Origin: DATNPX01 sp036702975
Lineage (GTDB): Bacteria > Cyanobacteriota > Vampirovibrionia > Obscuribacterales > Obscuribacteraceae
Assembly (NCBI GenBank): GCA_036702975.1
Contig: DATNPX010000034.1
Location: 124,001 to 188,000 of the forward strand
DNA: 64,000 nucleotides
Reading direction: 5' to 3'
The notes under the pieces are model-generated. The model had not been told where the DNA came from, searched no databases, and was given only the letters and a program-made list of their open reading frames with translations. Shown one piece after another: positions 50,657-60,479 of the stretch. The translations under genes were made by a program, and so were the position numbers. Position 1 is the first letter of the stretch. Every line of letters begins with the position of its first letter.

Positions 50657-52807
50657 ATGACCAAAAGTGCAACTAGGTCAATTAACATTGTTTTGGTGGT
50701 ACGTTTCCACGATCTGGCTAGGCAGGCATCGAAAAATATGGGCAGCCATCCTCAGCAGAGAATAATTGTAATTGGGGGTGGATTCGCAGGAGTCAAAACC
50801 GCCAAACGTCTGCGCAAGTCGCTCGACAAAAAAAGTTTTGAAATTGTCCTGTATGCTCAGGAAAATCACATGGTTTTCTATCCGCTGCTTGCCGAGGTTG
50901 CGGTGGCGGCTATAAGTCCCAAAGATATGGCGGCGCCACTTCGGCAGTTGCTTCCAGGGGTTCAGTGTCGCACTGAGTCAGTAACCGAAATAGATCCCAA
51001 ATCAAAAATCGTGCGCTATGAAAACATCGGTGGCGCCACAAGCGAGATCACGTATGATCAGCTTGTAATCGCATGCGGAAACATGACCAATCTGGCGTTC
51101 ATCCCAGGGATGGCCGACCACGCATTTTCTCTCAAAAGCACGTCTGATGCACTGCGCATCCAAGCGCACATAATTTCGCAGCTGGAAAAAGCAGAAGTTG
51201 AACAGAATGCATCGAAACGCGCAAAGATTTTGACATTTATTGTTGTCGGCGGCGGATTCAGCGGCGTCGAGCTCGCCGGCAGCTTGAATGATTTTCTGCA
51301 GGCAAGTGCGAAGTACTATAGCAATTTTACGAAGAAAGACATCAAAGTAATTCTGGTACACTCGCACGATCAAATTCTTCCAGAAGTCAGTTCGTCTTTG
51401 CGCGTTTTTGCGAAAAGGAAAATGGAAGCAGATGGAATTATTTTCAAGCTGAACACGGCAGCTTCAGCATGTTTAAATGACGGTATCAGGTTGAAAGACG
51501 GAACCGTACTACATGCTGACACTATTATTTGCACCATCGGATCACGACCGCTTCCACTAATCGAAAAACTGGATGTAAAAAAAGAACGCGGACGCCTCAT
51601 CGTATCCGACGACATGAGCGTACCTGGCTGCGAAAGTGTTTGGGCGATAGGAGATTGCGCCGCAGTAAAGAACGCAGAAGATGGAGAAATTTCTCCAACG
51701 ACAGGGCAATTCGCTGAACGCCAAGGCGATCAAGTTGCAAAAAATATTTTAAGACGCATCAACAACCAAGAAACAAAACCTTTTAGCCATAAATCACTTG
51801 GCACACTTTGCTCGATTGGAGGGAAAAGCGCAGTCGCCGAAACCTTCGGCATGCACGTTTCGGGTTTCATAGCGTGGTTTATTTGGCGCGGCACATATCT
51901 TTTCAAACTACCATCTTTCGCGCAGAAAGTAAAAGTCGGAATTGCTTGGGCGTGCGATGTATTCTTCCCTCCCGAGTTAACAGCGATCAAAATCGATGAT
52001 TCATACAAAATAGGTTTCACGCACTATGACGCGGGCGAAACGATATTCAAACCCGGAGATGCCGCAACGGACTTTTATATGATCGAAAGCGGGTCGGTAG
52101 CTGTGTTGAGTCATTCGAATGATGGACAAGAAAGCAGCGGCGGCGGCGACGGAACGCTCGTCGCGTTGCTTGGCGCCGGAGAATTCTTCGGCGAGCGTTC
52201 GCTCTTGCAGAATCGCGTTCATAGTCATGAGTGCCGAGCGCACGAGACGTGCGAAATCATGGTCATGGGCAAGAATGTATTCGGTCGCTTATCTGACCGA
52301 ATGCTACCATTCAAACAACAATTAGCAACGGCTGCGAAAAAGCGGACGAACCTGTTTAACAATTTTCCGCAACTCAAGCGAACGTTGGACCGATATGCTT
52401 TGCGAGATCTGATCGAGCCCTTTCCTGCACCGCCTGTAGTATCGGTCACGAAACTCGCCGATTGTATTCATTTGATGAAGAGCTACGAGGTACCAATTAT
52501 TTTTGTTGTAAACGATCAGCGCCAGCTTGTTGGTGCGGTTAAACGCTCAGCGCTCTTGAATTGGATGGAAAGCAGCATGCTGACAAACAACGATAGGAAT
52601 TACGACGACATTAGCGTGGCAAATGTTTTGGATTCAAACATTCTAAGCGTAAAAGCAACCGCAACGACTTCAGAAGCTGTTCAAACAATGCGATCGAATG
52701 GGCTAAATCAGATTCCAGTTCTTGACGAAAAAACGGGCGAAATTCTGGGGGTTTTGCGAGCTGAGAATTTGATAGAAAAATGGATTGGGGAGCGGAACGA
52801 GCTCTAA
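50657..52807 (+). CDS. NDH-2-type NADH dehydrogenase fused to cNMP-binding and CBS domains
   Basis: 716 residues (or 689 from the ATG at 50738). Residues ~35-430 are a type II NADH dehydrogenase: FAD motif IIVIGGGFAGVKTAKRL, NAD motif FIVVGGGFSGVELAGSLNDF, and VWAIGDCAAV. Next (~450-565) comes a cyclic-nucleotide-binding domain (GETIFKPGDAATDFYMIESG; LGAGEFFGERSLL). The C-terminus (~590-712) has two CBS-like halves (VPIIFVVNDQRQLVGAVKRS; VLDSNILSVKATATTSEAVQ). This would make quinone reduction responsive to a nucleotide signal. Normal NDH-2 has ~400-450 residues. Confidence 0.9.
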   Translation: MTKSATRSINIVLVVRFHDLARQASKNMGSHPQQRIIVIGGGFAGVKTAKRLRKSLDKKSFEIVLYAQENHMVFYPLLAEVAVAAISPKDMAAPLRQLLPGVQCRTESVTEIDPKSKIVRYENIGGATSEITYDQLVIACGNMTNLAFIPGMADHAFSLKSTSDALRIQAHIISQLEKAEVEQNASKRAKILTFIVVGGGFSGVELAGSLNDFLQASAKYYSNFTKKDIKVILVHSHDQILPEVSSSLRVFAKRKMEADGIIFKLNTAASACLNDGIRLKDGTVLHADTIICTIGSRPLPLIEKLDVKKERGRLIVSDDMSVPGCESVWAIGDCAAVKNAEDGEISPTTGQFAERQGDQVAKNILRRINNQETKPFSHKSLGTLCSIGGKSAVAETFGMHVSGFIAWFIWRGTYLFKLPSFAQKVKVGIAWACDVFFPPELTAIKIDDSYKIGFTHYDAGETIFKPGDAATDFYMIESGSVAVLSHSNDGQESSGGGDGTLVALLGAGEFFGERSLLQNRVHSHECRAHETCEIMVMGKNVFGRLSDRMLPFKQQLATAAKKRTNLFNNFPQLKRTLDRYALRDLIEPFPAPPVVSVTKLADCIHLMKSYEVPIIFVVNDQRQLVGAVKRSALLNWMESSMLTNNDRNYDDISVANVLDSNILSVKATATTSEAVQTMRSNGLNQIPVLDEKTGEILGVLRAENLIEKWIGERNEL

Positions 52808-52920
52808 ATTCATCCGTATGAGGATGCAATTTCGTGTAAAGAGCACATGTAAGTTAACGACGAGTAGATTTCGTCATCAGGAGCGTTGCGGCTCTTAGTC
52901 GACGACGCATGCAAGACTGG

Positions 52921-53949
52921 TCATAGCAGGCTAACTCCAAAGCGCTTTAGTATCCATGATATCGGAGTTACCGCCGAGCTATTTCCTGAATCGGCTATCA
53001 ACATTCCAACGGGATAACTACCAGGACTACTGGTGACAACGAGCGCACCGGAGTCACCATCTGTAGAAAAATCCTCAGCGAGACCGACAACACCTATTTG
53101 ATGCTCAAACCATGCGGCAGAACCCGAATCGTAGTTGATCCAAGTCGCTAAATTACAATCAGTGATTTGTCCCTTGGTTAGCCGAGTCGATCGTCCGTAT
53201 TTCTCTACTTGCAAGCCTATTGTCGGCTGAACAATAGCACCTCCTATCTGGCCTTCCATGATTATCGAGGGTATCGCGGCTTCTGCGGAAGTGAGTCTAG
53301 CTATTGCCGCATCCATCGAATTTGCAGGACCATCAAGAAGGATTACATCAAAATCTGATAACTCAGCCACACAATCGACGGCGATGTTCGCGCTCCCGCC
53401 ATCGGATGGAGCAGGCTGGACGATAATATCTCCTATGTTTGCTTCGTTCAACAGCGCCAAAACATGATTCGCGGACAACACAAATACGTCAGAACCGGGA
53501 TTGTCGGATTTTTTTACAAGACAGCCAAAGGTGCCTGCGGTTCCACACATATGGGCGAGTGACAGACCGGGCCTGGCAGGACGCAAAAACTGCCGTGGGT
53601 CAATTGTGATATCGGGTGCGGCATTTGCCCAAAATTTTCCGGATACAACTACGTCTGTGGGTGTTCCGTTGATTGAATCAGGAAAAAGTTGTGCTGCCGT
53701 TAATTGGGCCTTTGGTAGCTTTTTCCTGACGTAAATTTTTACAGCATGTTGTTCCAACTGTTTTCTATTTGTAATTTTCGGTCCATAACCAATTCCAACG
53801 ATATTGCCGTCAACCGGAAAAGGTGCCGTGCTTCTTGATCGTTTTTTGGACTTTGAGTTCGGGCGAAACTTATGGTCTGGAATGAGCAATTCCTCCGGCA
53901 GGCGCGCAATTAGTTCAGTGTGTAAGCTCGCTATCTCTTCCTTTTTCAT
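52921..53949 (-). CDS. Trypsin-like serine protease, no signal peptide
   Basis: 342 residues. The catalytic triad is readable: His in VFVLSANHVLALLN, Asp in SMDAAIARLTSAE, Ser in STDGDSGALVV. The first ~110 residues are a basic, probably regulatory region (KSKKRSRSTAPFPVDG, then a VKIYVRKKLP segment). No export signal is seen, so it may be cytoplasmic or exported with its partner. The ATG overlaps the stop of the upstream polyproline protein (ATGA), indicating coupling. Confidence 0.8.
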   Translation of the reverse strand: MKKEEIASLHTELIARLPEELLIPDHKFRPNSKSKKRSRSTAPFPVDGNIVGIGYGPKITNRKQLEQHAVKIYVRKKLPKAQLTAAQLFPDSINGTPTDVVVSGKFWANAAPDITIDPRQFLRPARPGLSLAHMCGTAGTFGCLVKKSDNPGSDVFVLSANHVLALLNEANIGDIIVQPAPSDGGSANIAVDCVAELSDFDVILLDGPANSMDAAIARLTSAEAAIPSIIMEGQIGGAIVQPTIGLQVEKYGRSTRLTKGQITDCNLATWINYDSGSAAWFEHQIGVVGLAEDFSTDGDSGALVVTSSPGSYPVGMLIADSGNSSAVTPISWILKRFGVSLL

Positions 53950-55430
53950 TTTTTTCCCTTCGCGGACGGAATTGCTCCCGGCAAGGCTTCACTTATGTTC
54001 CGCAGGGCCCCGGAGATCTCTTTAATTGGACTTGTCGAGGTCTGTCCCAGTGTGGTCAGCCCACCGTAATCTGACAACATGTAGTTATAAGAAACATGAC
54101 TAAAGTGGCGCCTTTTGATCGCCTGCGCTGAGAATCCACCGGTCTGAGCAATTACAGACTCTCCTCCATACAAAACATCTCTCCCGAAGAGATTATTGTC
54201 AGTTACTATTTGCACTTTCGCACAACTCGGCTCCCGAGCGATGATGCCACGATAGCCTTCCCCCGATATCAGTTGCGACGAAGAGGTTTTGACAATTGGT
54301 GTGTCCAAAGACCAAAATAACTTTGGCATTGAATAATGCACAATCTGGTTAGTCGCCAATTCAGCCAGCATGGCATATAGCGCCCGTTTTTCCTCAGTTG
54401 TGGATATCTCGTAATACCACTTATCGCCATTATGTATAACCTTATCGGCATCAAAATCGACAATTTTCTGCACCTTAATTGTTCCGACAAGCTCATATAA
54501 CGGCTTTGGCTTTAAGCTTGCGGAGGCCATTCCTATTGCCTTGGTGACATTCAGAGCTGTGACCCCGATATCCTCGGCAATGCTTGCGGTTCGGTCATAC
54601 ATTTCGATGTTTACACCCGCAATGGTGCCCATGGGATTCTTCGTGATTTCAGCCTTTGGGACATCTGTTACGAGCCCATGAAAATTACCCGTGTTCACGA
54701 GGAACTGTAGATCTCGATCTGGAACATTTAGGTAATCAACCGAAATCGGAACTGGAATGTTCACGATCACATCATCATGTGTAATAGCGTCTAAGTAGTG
54801 AGCTGTGTCATAGTTGTCTGGAACTAGCTGTAAGGCCACAGGAGCTGGAGGAGGAGGCGGCGGAGGAGGCGGAGGAGGCGGAGCCTTAGCGGGCGGCAGA
54901 GCCGCTCCGGGAGCTCCTGGTTGTACTTGTAATTTGTGCTGTCTACGAAATACCGCTCCTGGTTTCCCGACCATTTTCAACTTAGTTGTCGTATCAGCAG
55001 GCGCACTTGCCTGGCTAGCTGAATTTAGTTTATCGATTTGCGATTTCAGCGCTGTAATTTCCGTCTTCAGATCGCTTACTTCCCTCTCAACCTTTGAATT
55101 ATCACCACCATCGGCTGGTTCTTTTTTAGAGTCAGTTGGTTCCTCATACGGCACGATGTAGGGCTGTCCGGCGACATAAGTGTTGGACTTTTTGTAAATC
55201 GCATAAGTTATGCTGATCTTTGCCAGCGTCTTCGGCAGCGCATAAATAGTTTTGCCGTTATATCCTTGATTCGACTGCATAAAGTCTTTAGCATGCGATT
55301 TTTTTATCATAGATTTCTCAATCGATGAGACAGCGGTGTATGGACGTATAAGAAAATATTCGGCAGCGACTGTTTGTTGGTTTCCCTGCAGGGCGATCAA
55401 CGTCGATATAGCGATTGTGCTTTTCTTCAT
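53946..55430 (-). CDS. Exported polyproline/coiled-coil protein, unknown
   Basis: 494 residues. Signal-like N-terminus (MKKSTIAISTLIALQGNQQT, cleavage near VAA-E), a coiled coil at ~110-140 (VSDLKTEITALKSQIDKLNS), then a run of 13 Pro (~185-200) and a C-terminal domain of ~290 residues with no recognised family (DRDLQFLVNTGNFHGLVTDV; KVQIVTDNNLFGRDVLYGGE). The polyproline segment probably spans a gap such as the wall. Translation is coupled to the protease gene, a possible processing partner. Confidence 0.7.
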   Translation of the reverse strand: MKKSTIAISTLIALQGNQQTVAAEYFLIRPYTAVSSIEKSMIKKSHAKDFMQSNQGYNGKTIYALPKTLAKISITYAIYKKSNTYVAGQPYIVPYEEPTDSKKEPADGGDNSKVEREVSDLKTEITALKSQIDKLNSASQASAPADTTTKLKMVGKPGAVFRRQHKLQVQPGAPGAALPPAKAPPPPPPPPPPPPAPVALQLVPDNYDTAHYLDAITHDDVIVNIPVPISVDYLNVPDRDLQFLVNTGNFHGLVTDVPKAEITKNPMGTIAGVNIEMYDRTASIAEDIGVTALNVTKAIGMASASLKPKPLYELVGTIKVQKIVDFDADKVIHNGDKWYYEISTTEEKRALYAMLAELATNQIVHYSMPKLFWSLDTPIVKTSSSQLISGEGYRGIIAREPSCAKVQIVTDNNLFGRDVLYGGESVIAQTGGFSAQAIKRRHFSHVSYNYMLSDYGGLTTLGQTSTSPIKEISGALRNISEALPGAIPSAKGKK

Positions 55431-55479
55431 AACTTTGCCTATATAGATAGAGACAGGTAGACAACGTGACTGTTGTCTG

Positions 55480-56176
55480 CTAGCCCCAGGTAAAGCTAGT
55501 TCCCGTCCATATGAGCTTTCCCGCAGGCTTCTTTTTGATCAATGGGAGTAATCCGTTGTACCAGTTAAGTGCTATTACTTCGTCTCGAAAGTTGCGAACA
55601 AACACATGCCGCTCGGTTGCTCGCCTGCGGACAAGGCCAGCCATTACACTGCCGCCTTCGCCGTGAATCCATTGGGACGTTGCCACAATGAAGCCATCCT
55701 TGTCCCCATCGATAAGTTTCCTAAAAGTGCCTGATACATCCAAACCTTTGCAGTTGAATGCCCATGATGTAGTTGCTCCATGTTCGAACACAGTCAATGA
55801 GCTAAAGAGGGACTCGGAAACCTTCGATTTGATGGTTGCTCTCCTGTGATCAAGATCCCCGTTCAGCCAACTGTAGCTTGTAAGTGTTCTTCCCCCTCAA
55901 CAATGTAGCTTTTCAGCCGCTGGTCTCGGATTAGCATTCGTATGCCTTCCCGTTGCGCTGCCACACTCGTTAAGTGTTCCAGTCCTCTATAAACAAGTCG
56001 AAATTACATGCAGACAGCAAAATGCAACAGGACAATTTCAGCTTGCGCCTTGTTTCCGTGTCACCACGAGTATAAAACTCTTTATCTTGGATTCTAAGTG
56101 CAAAGGACGAGTTGCACAAGACCTTCTCGTTTTTCGCAATCAGTCCCTGGAAATGCTGCGCAAGATGAATTTTCAC
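55480..56176 (-). pseudogene. Decayed gene with frameshifts
   Basis: Three coding-like frames follow each other on the minus strand. First 56176-55970 (MKIHLAQHFQGLIAKNEKVL). Then an open frame to about 55880 (TSVAAQREGIRMLIRDQRLK, SYIVEGEEHLQATVG). Then a frame from 55897 to 55480 that has no ATG near its beginning (TSYSWLNGDLDHRRATIK; TFRKLIDGDKDGFIVATSQW). Each break is a stop or frame change, so it looks like one gene with two frameshifts. No family was recognised. The last part alone (55480-55797, TTG start) might still be expressed. Confidence 0.4.
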
Positions 56177-56492
56177 AGTCGGGTTACCCCATTCAAGGGA
56201 ATAGAACTGGTGTTGGACAGGCGAATTTAATCTCGCATCGCGCCACAGCTTCTGCCATAGTGTGAATCATGATCGTCAGCATGAAGTGAGCGCCAGCTCA
56301 TTTCAAAATCGGCGCCAGCCGCGAAGATTTTGCGCAAGAAGTTAGGCGAATCGACTTTCAATCCTAAACTTGCTTCCAAAGATGCAGTAGAGTCAACAGT
56401 TTAAGTCTAGTGTTCAAGGAGACGACAAATTCTTTGTTCCATAACGCAAAACCAAAAGTAAAATAAGGACAGTCACACAGCCATACAAAAAA
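56177..56492. other. Intergenic, no gene
   Basis: 316 bases between the decayed leftward gene and the exported protein at 56493. No coding pattern or clear regulatory structure seen. Confidence 0.4.
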
Positions 56493-57035
56493 ATGCGAAT
56501 CAATACGTCCTTCAAATTACTGGCAATGGCAGCGCTCACATTAGTCGAACTTTTGGCGCTCCCATCGACTGCAGAGGAGATACTCGGCACTGGCATGGGA
56601 ATACCTGCGGCCAGTCCACCAGTGCTCTGGCCTCGGGGCATGAGCCTAGAGGCACTGAATCCTGACAATCTCTACCCGAACGGAACGCAATTTGGCTTGT
56701 CTAATACTTCTGGCGGCTTCGGAACATCTGGCTCGGGGCCTATGTCAGGGGTCGGCTTGAGCCAACGTTCTGTATCACCCTTGGTGCAACGAGAATTGCA
56801 AATGCCTCTAACAGGAAGGATGTCGAGCTTTGATGTCATTGAGTCGACCAAAGTAGACCGACTCTTTGGAATCATCCTCAGCGGTCCGCGACCAGCAGCA
56901 TCGGCAAATCGCTCGTATTTGGAAAGTGCGTTATTGCAGGGCGAATCGTATCGCCAACTTCAAGTCAATTCAACAGACTCGATTTTGGGTGACAAAGCAT
57001 CGACCGTAGACACGATATTGAAAACCGGATTCTAG
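56493..57035 (+). CDS. Exported hypothetical protein, 180 aa
   Basis: Signal peptide MRINTSFKLLAMAALTLVEL, with cleavage probably near STA-E. The mature protein is Gly/Ser/Pro-rich (SGGFGTSGSGPMSGVGLSQ) and then has RLFGIILSGPRPAASANRSY and LLQGESYRQLQVNSTDSILG. No Cys. No family recognised. It lies 131 bases upstream of the type I secretion genes on the same strand and could be related to them, but has a Sec signal of its own. Confidence 0.65.
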   Translation: MRINTSFKLLAMAALTLVELLALPSTAEEILGTGMGIPAASPPVLWPRGMSLEALNPDNLYPNGTQFGLSNTSGGFGTSGSGPMSGVGLSQRSVSPLVQRELQMPLTGRMSSFDVIESTKVDRLFGIILSGPRPAASANRSYLESALLQGESYRQLQVNSTDSILGDKASTVDTILKTGF

Positions 57036-57166
57036 CTCAGAGATTGCCAACAAGTGCACGCAACCTAATCAAAATTCCGTAGACAGGCATTGCAGAGCAC
57101 GGTATAAATAACAGCATTGGTGCGCCAGGACAGGGATGCAAGAGGCATCCGGTCATCCCAAACTGA

Positions 57167-59065
57167 GTGCGTATTACGGAAATCATTGGTGGCGAAGCGT
57201 CTCCTTGCGTTGGTGTGAGGGAAAGCGCTTCAGCCAGTTTTCAAGGTCAACTTGTGAACATCGACCAAGTAATCGAGCGTTTGTATCCTCCGGGCACGGA
57301 AGAGCGTCCGCCGCATCAGACATCGCCATATGCTCGGCTGCGACAAATGATTTTCGAAGACAAGGAAGACCTTGTCCTCATCGTGGTTTACACATTTTTT
57401 AGCGGACTGTTCGCACTTGCAATTCCTCTAGCCACTCAAGTTTTGGTAAACACGATCGCAGCCGGTGTTTTTCTGCAACCTCTTACAGTCGTTGCAAGCG
57501 GAGTTTTAATTTCGCTCATCTTTGTTGCGTCACTGCGATTGCTCACTCTCGCGCTCGTCGAAAAGATTCGCCAGAGAACATTCGCAAGGGTAGCGCTGCG
57601 ACTCGCGTATCGTATTCCTAGAATCAGTCACACGGAACTGTCAAAACAATATCTCCCTGACCTGGCAAACAGATTTTTCGATACGATTACAGTTCAATCA
57701 GGCTGGTTCAATTTCCTTTTGGATGCACCAGCGGCGGCCCTACAAGTGGTAATCGGGTTAACCGTACTGGCGTTCTATAGCCCTTGGTTGCTCGCTTTTG
57801 ATCTGTTGATTATCGCCTTCTTCCTGATGCAAGTATTCGTTTTTGGATACGGCGGTTATAAGACACGTAGTAACGAAACCACTCAGCGGTTTCAAATTGC
57901 GCAATGGCTTGAAGAGCTTGCAAGATGTGAAAGTGGGTTGAAGCTAAACGGACTATCTACTTATTTGATTCAGCAAACGGATACGCTTCTGGTTGATTAC
58001 GTGAAGCTGAGGCAAAATCACTTCCGCGTTCTATTCAGATTGCAGAGCAGTCTATTCGTATTTCAGGCTATGTGCAGCGCGGGGGTTCTCGGTTTCGGGG
58101 GCTATTTAGTAATCAATCGAGAACTCACTATGGGGCAACTCGTTGCGTCGTTACTTATCGTCAACATAGTGATGCCGGCCTTGGAACGCTTGGTGCGAAA
58201 TCTACAGAACGTCTACGAACTGCTATCAGCACTAGGTAAGATCGGTTTCGTAGAAGATTTGCCGCTGGAAAGAAAGGGCGGCGAACAACTTCCTGTTTCA
58301 AATGACGGCATACAGCTCACGATCAAAAATCTCTGTTTTTCTTACGGACCGAATATTCAGCTTTTTAACGGCTTAGATCTCGTCCTCAAACCAGGAGAAA
58401 GAGTAAGTCTCTTTGGTCCGAATGGTTCCGGTAAGACAACTCTGGCGAAGATAATCTGCGGATTGGTCGAACCAACTTCAGGTCTTGTGCAGGTGAATGG
58501 AGTCGACGTTCGAGACACCAATCTGCATAGCCTCAGGCAAAACGTTGCTCTGATGACTGATTTAAACGAGATCTTGCCAACGACTATTTTTGAGAACGTC
58601 ACACTTGGACGTGCCGAAATTACGTATCAGGACATTCTCTGGGCAATAGATTTGGTTAAGTTTGATTTGCACTCTTTTCAGGAAGGTTTGCAAACGAAAC
58701 TGTCTGCCGGAGGCGCCAATCTATCACGCGGGCAGATACAGAAACTCTTGCTTGCAAGAGCTATCGTCAAACATCCTAAACTTTTGATTCTCGATGAAGC
58801 CTTTACCGCTATTGAAGAGCGCACCAAGTTGGAAATCCTCGATCGTCTCTACGCAGACTCCCTCCACTGGACTATCGTCGACATTTCGCACGACGCAGAC
58901 AGTATCACTCGCTGCGACCGGATTTTGGTTTTAGATCAAGGAAAGATCATCGAGTCGGGAACGCCCCGAGAGCTGATTCAACGCATTGATGGAAGACTTG
59001 AACATCTATTCCCCCAATTAGTCAGGACTCTCCGAATCGTGAACGAATACGAAAAGGCGAGATAG
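57167..59065 (+). CDS. Type I secretion ABC exporter (HlyB-like), no C39 domain
   Basis: 632 residues, GTG start. Membrane domain of six helices (~65-330) then nucleotide-binding domain (~370-600): Walker A GPNGSGKTTL, signature LSRGQIQKLLLARA (LSGGQ with Arg), Walker B LLILDEAFT, H-loop DISHDAD. The Q-loop Gln is not in its place (VALMTDLNEILPTTIF, Asp there), so ATP-membrane coupling may be altered. No N-terminal C39 peptidase. First gene of the ABC-HlyD-TolC run. Confidence 0.88.
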   Translation: MRITEIIGGEASPCVGVRESASASFQGQLVNIDQVIERLYPPGTEERPPHQTSPYARLRQMIFEDKEDLVLIVVYTFFSGLFALAIPLATQVLVNTIAAGVFLQPLTVVASGVLISLIFVASLRLLTLALVEKIRQRTFARVALRLAYRIPRISHTELSKQYLPDLANRFFDTITVQSGWFNFLLDAPAAALQVVIGLTVLAFYSPWLLAFDLLIIAFFLMQVFVFGYGGYKTRSNETTQRFQIAQWLEELARCESGLKLNGLSTYLIQQTDTLLVDYVKLRQNHFRVLFRLQSSLFVFQAMCSAGVLGFGGYLVINRELTMGQLVASLLIVNIVMPALERLVRNLQNVYELLSALGKIGFVEDLPLERKGGEQLPVSNDGIQLTIKNLCFSYGPNIQLFNGLDLVLKPGERVSLFGPNGSGKTTLAKIICGLVEPTSGLVQVNGVDVRDTNLHSLRQNVALMTDLNEILPTTIFENVTLGRAEITYQDILWAIDLVKFDLHSFQEGLQTKLSAGGANLSRGQIQKLLLARAIVKHPKLLILDEAFTAIEERTKLEILDRLYADSLHWTIVDISHDADSITRCDRILVLDQGKIIESGTPRELIQRIDGRLEHLFPQLVRTLRIVNEYEKAR

Positions 59066-59066
59066 T

Positions 59067-60479
59067 ATGGAATCGTCTGTGCAAGCACCAGAAAAAACGA
59101 CAGAAAAGCCGGCGCGAGAGATATTCAACCGCTTTCGCTCACTAGACATGGTGCGCACTGGCTGGGGTCCGAAATTGGCTGCAGTGTTTTTGCTAGCCGT
59201 GTTTTTGATAACGACCTTGTTGGCCATGTTCGTGCCATGGCGCCAGTCAGTCTCAGGTGACGGACAGATCATCGTTTTTTCGCCGATGGACAGACCACAA
59301 ACCATAGAAGCACAAATTCCGGGACGCATCGAAAACTGGTACGTTCGCGACGGGCAAACAGTGCAAAAGGGTCAGCTAATTGCGGAACTAAATGATATTG
59401 ATGCTCGATTCCTTGACAAGACGCAGATTGACAACTTGCAAAAGCAAAAGGCGGCGCTTACGGCTAAGCGAGACGCCGCCACTGACCGAATGGCATCGTT
59501 ATCCAGTCAAGTCGCAAATGCGCGAGTCTCTCGGGATGCAGCGCTTCCGGCGGCAGAGCAACGAATCAAACAAACGCAAGACCGCTTGTTTGCCGCACAG
59601 CAAAGCGTTGATGTCGCCGAGCAAAACGTGAAAACAGCCCAATGGCAGGTGGACCGCATCAATGCGCTTTACGAAAAAGGATTGCGCTCTCAACGAGATC
59701 AGCAAGTAGCAACTCTCGAAAATATCCGTGCACAAACTGAGCTGCAGCGAGCGAAATCAGCATACGATGTGGTCAAGAAAGATACAGCAATCGCGGGGCT
59801 AGATTACAAGCGCGTCGCAGCCGATACCGATGCCGGTATCAACGCCATTCATGCATCACTCGCTGATGCAAATCAAACGAATGCCAGCACAAATGCTGAA
59901 ATCGCAAAACTCGAGATAGACATTCGCAATTTGAACCGCCGCGTTGAGCAGCGCCAAATCAAGGCACCGTGCGCTGGGCGTGTGGTGCGAGTCGACCGCG
60001 TCGGAGCAGGCGAAACGGTTGCAGCTGGAACGGTGCTTGCAACAATTGTGCCGCAGACTAAAGATCGCGCTGCAGCAATCATGGTTCGAGACTACGATGC
60101 TCCGCTGGTGAGGGTTGACGATCAGGTTCGCCTTTCGATATCAGGTTGGCCGTCCCTGCAATTTGTCGGTTGGCCATCGGTCGCTGTAGGAACATTCGCC
60201 GGGCGTGTAGCAGTCATTGATGCAGTCGATGATGGGCATCACTACTACCGAGTAATTGTGGTGCCAGATACGGAAGCGATCAATCGAAAACGAGACGAAC
60301 CATGGCCATCAGCAGATCACTTACGACCTGGTGCCAAAGCGACTGGTTGGATTCTTCTCAGAGAAGTGCCAGTCTGGTTCGAACTCTGGCGGCAATTCAA
60401 TGGTTTCCAGCCCACAATTGCTGCAAGTGCAAGTGGTGCTGATGCACCGAGCAAACGAAGTGAGAAGCAGACACCGTGA
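59067..60479 (+). CDS. HlyD-family membrane fusion protein
   Basis: 470 residues. One N-terminal TM helix (LAAVFLLAVFLITTLLAMFV, ~33-52), a lipoyl-like half motif (GRIENWYVRDGQTVQKGQLI), a long coiled coil (~115-290) and the second half motif (GRVVRVDRVGAGETVAAG), then beta domains. It should bridge the ABC exporter to TolC across the periplasm. ATG 2 bases after the ABC stop; the stop overlaps the tolC-type start (GTGA). Confidence 0.92.
   Translation: MESSVQAPEKTTEKPAREIFNRFRSLDMVRTGWGPKLAAVFLLAVFLITTLLAMFVPWRQSVSGDGQIIVFSPMDRPQTIEAQIPGRIENWYVRDGQTVQKGQLIAELNDIDARFLDKTQIDNLQKQKAALTAKRDAATDRMASLSSQVANARVSRDAALPAAEQRIKQTQDRLFAAQQSVDVAEQNVKTAQWQVDRINALYEKGLRSQRDQQVATLENIRAQTELQRAKSAYDVVKKDTAIAGLDYKRVAADTDAGINAIHASLADANQTNASTNAEIAKLEIDIRNLNRRVEQRQIKAPCAGRVVRVDRVGAGETVAAGTVLATIVPQTKDRAAAIMVRDYDAPLVRVDDQVRLSISGWPSLQFVGWPSVAVGTFAGRVAVIDAVDDGHHYYRVIVVPDTEAINRKRDEPWPSADHLRPGAKATGWILLREVPVWFELWRQFNGFQPTIAASASGADAPSKRSEKQTP

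Noticed and set aside
54814..55161. Gly-rich rightward frame
   Set aside because: It is the antisense of the polyproline run in the 53946-55430 protein.
56414..56668. Leftward frame with a hydrophobic C-terminus
   Set aside because: Antisense to the signal peptide of the 56493 protein, which has the better start and export signal.
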